Assembly: GCA_023429825.1 (NCBI GenBank)
Contig: JAEZDC010000092.1
Span: 1 to 45,206, forward strand
Direction of reading: 5' to 3'
DNA length: 45,206 nt
Origin: Bacteroidota bacterium
GTDB lineage: Bacteria; Bacteroidota; Bacteroidia; Chitinophagales; Chitinophagaceae
In this document: positions 41,885 to 45,206 of the stretch, in pieces
Numbering within the stretch: the first letter of the stretch is position 1
Layout of the letters: each line of letters opens with the position of its first letter
Made by a program: the position numbers and the translations under genes
Notes under the pieces: generated by a model
The model's input: only the letters and a program-made list of their open reading frames with translations
What the model was told of the DNA's origin: nothing
The model's database searches: none

Positions 41885-41935
41885 GATACCAGCTTCAGTT
41901 CTTATGGCACCGTTCCTTGCGTCGCACACTTGTAC
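41885..41935 (-). repeat. dispersed intergenic repeat, copy D
   Basis: On the minus strand from GTACAAGTGTGCGACGCAAG to AACTGAAGCTGGTATC. It ends 15 bp before the start codon of the second rhomboid, in the same orientation, and fills nearly all the gap between the two rhomboid genes. Confidence 0.8.
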
Positions 41936-41951
41936 TAATGTACTTTCTTCA

Positions 41952-42704
41952 TCAATAAAAAGTTCTGCGGTTCTTTTTATTCCAAAACAATACCATTAAA
42001 AATCCGAACAATGCTCCGCCCAAATGTGCAAAGTGAGCTACATTATCACCTGCTGAGTTTTGGAAAGTGGCAAACAACTCAATAGCAATATATCCTATTA
42101 CAAACCATTTGGCTTTTAACGGTAAAAAGAAATACAGGTAGATATAAGTGTTCGGAAATAAAAATCCAAACGCAACTAGGCAACCATATACCGCACCCGA
42201 GGCACCGACAGTTTCCCCGTTTAATGCTCTACGTAAAACCATGTTCCCATTTTCAGGTGTAACTGCCATAGATTCTGTAGCATACCTGCTCATAAAATTA
42301 TATAGCTCTACCTGCGAGTTGATGGCATTATACTCGTTGATTATCTGCTGGTATTCGAAATATAAAGTGATCATGTGGCACAACGCAGCACCTAATCCAC
42401 AAATGAGGTAGAATGTAAGAAAACGCTTTTGCCCCCAAACATTTTCGAGAATTGATCCAAACATCCACAACGCAAACATGTTAAAGAAGAGGTGACCAAA
42501 ATCTCCGTGCATAAACATATGCGTTACAAACTGCCATGGTTGAAACAATTCGCTTTGCCAGGTATGTAATGCAAAAATGGGCTCTAAGGCATATGGAGAA
42601 TTTCTAAAAGTAACCTGCGCTAAAAACACCAATCCATTAATGATCAGCAGGTTTTTAATTACAGGAGGTAATATTTCAAATCTGGTAGGCCTGAATTGTG
42701 TCAT
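41952..42704 (-). CDS. rhomboid-family intramembrane serine protease
   Basis: 250 residues with six predicted membrane helices. The catalytic Ser is in GASGAVYGCLVAFGF and the His in NVAHFAHLGGALFG; both dyad motifs are canonical, so this copy should be active. HMFMHGDFGHLFFNMFALW is the typical loop-1/helix-2 region. It cleaves unknown membrane-protein substrates. It precedes a divergent second rhomboid, separated by repeat copy D. It starts 11 bp after rlmD. Confidence 0.93.
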   Translation of the reverse strand: MTQFRPTRFEILPPVIKNLLIINGLVFLAQVTFRNSPYALEPIFALHTWQSELFQPWQFVTHMFMHGDFGHLFFNMFALWMFGSILENVWGQKRFLTFYLICGLGAALCHMITLYFEYQQIINEYNAINSQVELYNFMSRYATESMAVTPENGNMVLRRALNGETVGASGAVYGCLVAFGFLFPNTYIYLYFFLPLKAKWFVIGYIAIELFATFQNSAGDNVAHFAHLGGALFGFLMVLFWNKKNRRTFY

Positions 42705-42715
42705 GTAGCGTGAAG

Positions 42716-44152
42716 TTAATTCTTCTTCAATTTCAATTGAACAACATTTTCTATATGATGTGTATGCGGGAACATATCAACCGGCTGAATTTTCTCCACT
42801 GAATATTTTTCATCAAGTATTGAAAGATCCCTGGCCTGGGTAGCAGGATTGCAGCTCACATACACGATTTTTGGCGCTTCCATTTCCAGCAATTTTCGTG
42901 TCAGCTTTTCATGCATCCCTGCTCTTGGCGGATCAGTGATGATCACATCCGGTTTTCCATGATCGGCAAAAAAGGCATCGTTGCATACATCTATCACATC
43001 GCCGGTAAAGAATTCCGCATGATGAATATTGTTAAGCGCAGCGTTTTCTTTTGCATCAACAATGGCTTCAGGAACGGTTTCCACACCAATGATCTTTTTA
43101 GCACCCTTACTTACAAAAATGCCGATGCTCCCTGTGCCGCAATACAAATCATATACAATTTCATTCCCGGTCAGCTCCGCAAAATCCCTGGTAACCTTAT
43201 ACAACTTCTCAGCCTGTTTGGTGTTTGTTTGAAAGAAAGACTTTGGACTGATCTTAAATTGAAAATCTTCCAGTTTTTCAATGATGTATCCTTTACCCGA
43301 ATATACTTTCGGGGTAAGCTCATACATGCTATCGTTGAACTTTGTATTGATGGTATATAACAAAGTAGTAACCGACGGAAACTGGTCTATGATGTAATCC
43401 AAAACCAGTTTTCGCTTAGCTTCATCTTCATGGCCCAAAACCAGATTCACCATTAACTCACCCGTAGAAGCATACCTGATCTGCATATTCCTCAAAAAGC
43501 CATAATGCTGTTTGATGTCATGAAAAGTCATTTTTTGAGCTACTGCAAAATCTCTTATAGCATTCCTGATCTGGTTAGTAGGTTCTTGTTGCAGGTAGCA
43601 AACATGAATAGGAACTATTTTATCAAATACACCTTTCGCATGAAAACCAGCTACGCTTTCTTCATTGGATACTTTCGCTCTTAATTCTTCCGAGCTCAGA
43701 TATTTTTTATTGCTGAAAGTGTATTCGATCTTATTACGGTAATGTCTTGTCTCTTCAGCGCCAATGATGGGAAACATTTCCGGCAGCTGAATCTTTCCAA
43801 TACGCTTTAGTGCTTCAGCCACTTGCTTCTGTTTATAAGTGAGCTGTTTTTCATAAGGAAGCATTTGCCATTGGCAACCACCACAAATACCAAAATGAGA
43901 ACAAAACGGGTTAACTCTATCTTTTGAATACTCAACAAAGCTTACAGGAAATCCTTCACCCCAATCCTTTTTATTTTTAAAAAGCTGCACATTTACTACA
44001 TCACCTGGTACTACATTTTCTATGAAGATCACTTTGCCGTCTACCCGTGCAAGTGATTTCCCTTCAGCAGCATAATCTTCAATAAGTACATTTTCTAAAA
44101 ATGGCTTTCTCTTTCTTTTCACGGGGCAAATGTATTTGATTTTTGATGCCAT
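42716..44152 (-). CDS. rlmD: 23S rRNA (uracil-5-)-methyltransferase, RlmD/TrmA family
   Basis: Methylates a uracil C5 in 23S rRNA (U1939 in E. coli numbering) with SAM. 478 residues. A TRAM domain lies at about 16-75. The iron-sulfur Cys set CSHFGICGGCQW is near residue 85-95, with a further Cys in IHVCYLQQ. The SAM site is YDLYCGTGSIGIFVS, and the catalytic Cys and Glu region is IVYVSCNPATQARDL. The TRAM domain plus Fe-S cluster favour RlmD/RlmCD over TrmA. First gene of a minus-strand row with both rhomboids. Confidence 0.92.
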   Translation of the reverse strand: MASKIKYICPVKRKRKPFLENVLIEDYAAEGKSLARVDGKVIFIENVVPGDVVNVQLFKNKKDWGEGFPVSFVEYSKDRVNPFCSHFGICGGCQWQMLPYEKQLTYKQKQVAEALKRIGKIQLPEMFPIIGAEETRHYRNKIEYTFSNKKYLSSEELRAKVSNEESVAGFHAKGVFDKIVPIHVCYLQQEPTNQIRNAIRDFAVAQKMTFHDIKQHYGFLRNMQIRYASTGELMVNLVLGHEDEAKRKLVLDYIIDQFPSVTTLLYTINTKFNDSMYELTPKVYSGKGYIIEKLEDFQFKISPKSFFQTNTKQAEKLYKVTRDFAELTGNEIVYDLYCGTGSIGIFVSKGAKKIIGVETVPEAIVDAKENAALNNIHHAEFFTGDVIDVCNDAFFADHGKPDVIITDPPRAGMHEKLTRKLLEMEAPKIVYVSCNPATQARDLSILDEKYSVEKIQPVDMFPHTHHIENVVQLKLKKN

Positions 44153-44166
44153 TAGTACTACAGATA

Positions 44167-44215
44167 AAGTGCTTGCGACGCAACGAGGATGCTATGAAAA
44201 ACTGTAGCTGGTATC
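44167..44215 (+). repeat. dispersed intergenic repeat, copy E
   Basis: Contains CTTGCGACGCAACGAGGATG and ends TGTAGCTGGTATC; most like copy F. A split fragment of the left end (ATTAGTAC) begins at 44151, right at the rlmD start codon. It lies upstream of, and in the same orientation as, the gene at 44296. Confidence 0.8.
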
Positions 44216-44295
44216 TATTAAACCAGCATTAATTGACAGTTGATTAACACGGCTAAAGGCCATTTTAAGTAAGTTTACATCCCTAAAAAGTACAC

Positions 44296-45206
44296 ATGAA
44301 GGCAGTTTTACTTTCACTAAGCTTATTATTCACGATCTGTTCTGTTTCTGCACAAAAAACGACGAAACCCGTTTTAAAAACACCTGTTAAGAAAACTACA
44401 CAAAAACCGTCTGCGGGATATGAGATCAAAGTGAAGATCACTCCTTTGAAGAATACATTAGTCTATTTGTATAACTATTACGGTAAATTCTACCAAGCTG
44501 CAGATTCAATCGTTTTGAATAGTAATAGCGAAGGTGTGTTTAGGGGGAATAAAAAACTTCCGCAGGGCATTTACCTGTTAGTTACTGAAAAAAGGGTAAG
44601 GTTGTTCGATGTGCTGATGGATAATATTCAGAACTTTTCTATTGTTGGAGACACCAGTAACCCGGAAAAACCAAAGTTCACCGGCTCAAAAGAAAACGAT
44701 CTTTATCAACAATACACAGCCTTTCTTGAAACGAAGGTCCCTAATTTAAATGCTTTAAGTAAGCAACTCGCCGGAGCTGGTACTAAAGAAGACTCAGTGA
44801 GAATTCAGGCTTCTATAACCGCAGCGAATAAAGAGCTCCAGGTGTATCGCGACAATTTTGTGAAGCAACATCCGAACTCTATGTTGGCTGCATTCTTTAA
44901 TACGCTTAAGCGCCCTGAAGTGCCTGAATTTAAAAATGTAAACGATAGCCTGCGACAGATATATACCTATCGTTATATCCAAGAACATTATTGGGATGAT
45001 GTTGATTTTGGAAACGAAGCACTGGTACGTACTTCTTTCTTTGAACCTAAATTGGAAGAGTACTATAAATATTACGTTCATCCGGATCCTGATAGTATAA
45101 TTAAACAGGTGAAGTATATGTTGCTATCTTCAAGAGGCGCAACGGAAATGTATCGATACCTATTGGCGAAGTTTACCAACAAATACATCAGCCCGGAGAT
45201 CATGGG
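44296..45206 (+). CDS. exported TlpA-like protein with DUF4369-type N-terminal region, cut by window end
   Basis: 303 codons are visible and the frame is still open at the edge. A signal peptide (MKAVLLSLSLLFTICSVSA, cut before QKTTK) is followed by a Lys/Thr/Pro-rich linker and a beta-type domain (KVKITPLKNTLVYLYNYYGK, then FRGNKKLPQGIYLLVTEKRV) of the DUF4369 kind, then a helical region (QQYTAFLE ... LQVYRDNFVKQHPNS). In Bacteroidota this order normally ends in a thioredoxin/TlpA domain, which would be beyond the window. The likely role is thiol-disulfide handling in the envelope; the catalytic CxxC cannot be checked here. Confidence 0.8.
   Translation, partial: MKAVLLSLSLLFTICSVSAQKTTKPVLKTPVKKTTQKPSAGYEIKVKITPLKNTLVYLYNYYGKFYQAADSIVLNSNSEGVFRGNKKLPQGIYLLVTEKRVRLFDVLMDNIQNFSIVGDTSNPEKPKFTGSKENDLYQQYTAFLETKVPNLNALSKQLAGAGTKEDSVRIQASITAANKELQVYRDNFVKQHPNSMLAAFFNTLKRPEVPEFKNVNDSLRQIYTYRYIQEHYWDDVDFGNEALVRTSFFEPKLEEYYKYYVHPDPDSIIKQVKYMLLSSRGATEMYRYLLAKFTNKYISPEIM

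Noticed and set aside
41870..41929. N-terminal extension of the second rhomboid (MCDARNGAIRTEAG)
   Set aside because: It is translated repeat copy D; the ATG at 41869 gives the normal distance to the first helix.
1..45206. Prophage, integrative element, defence island or large novel multigene system
   Set aside because: There are no integrases, transposases, phage structural genes, tRNA-associated att sites or defence-type nuclease/ATPase pairs. Gene content and composition look uniform and chromosomal.

Overview
The window looks like chromosomal DNA of a Bacteroidota bacterium, most likely of the Chitinophagaceae. The grounds are AT-leaning base composition, many promoters with the Bacteroidota -7 element TAnnTTTG, many small lipoproteins, and lineage-typical families (DUF5690 membrane protein, BNR/VPS10-type secreted propeller, TlpA/DUF4369-type exported protein). 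I see no transposase, integrase, phage gene, rRNA, tRNA or CRISPR array. Most genes are housekeeping or ordinary accessory metabolism. The unusual content is in the intergenic DNA and in several very small genes.

Layout. 1-729: 5' part of a 3-hydroxyacyl-CoA dehydrogenase. 860-2890: a small membrane protein and an SLC13-type anion/dicarboxylate transporter. 2913-5056: recO, facing a two-gene unit (amidohydrolase plus a 70-residue membrane protein). 5096-7489: an SGNH-like protein and an MBOAT acyltransferase, probably for O-acetylation of a surface glycan. 7784-9544: prfA and an exported protein. 9552-12387: a crotonase and paaZ of phenylacetate catabolism, which fit functionally with the dehydrogenase at the left edge. 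12497-13018: an iron-permease-family protein. 13112-18844: a complete RND tripartite efflux operon. 18963-22533: a candidate 27-residue microprotein, a methionine aminotransferase and a beta-propeller lipoprotein. 22601-24308: SDR, YjjG-type nucleotidase and a tiny lipoprotein.

24357-26171 is a compact metal-related module: a Cys-rich exported peptide, a MerC-like membrane protein, and, divergently, a Sco1-like copper chaperone and a Fur-family regulator. The divergent promoter region holds two perfect palindromes, one directly abutting the merC-side promoter. 26175-30361: EamA transporter, glycosyltransferase, two small ORFs, a repeat-rich gap and a class I aminotransferase. 30512-37066: secreted BNR propeller, DUF5690 protein, msrB, adk and a TPM-domain protein. 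37085-44152, all on the minus strand: cysS, two paralogous EEP nucleases, two adjacent rhomboids and rlmD. 44296-end: 5' part of a TlpA-like exported protein.

Structure not explained by genes: (i) a dispersed repeat of about 50 bp, present eight times in this window and only between genes, usually close upstream of a start codon and in the same orientation as that gene; (ii) a 33-bp partner repeat seen twice, once as half of a hairpin with perfect 11-bp arms; (iii) tandem arrays with 7-bp or 21-bp period, including nine 21-bp units directly after the 30361-29105 aminotransferase that stay in frame with its stop codon and would encode leucine heptads; (iv) a C-rich quasi-heptamer tract abutting the methionine-aminotransferase promoter. 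Several apparent N-terminal extensions are translated copies of repeat (i), so I moved those starts downstream.
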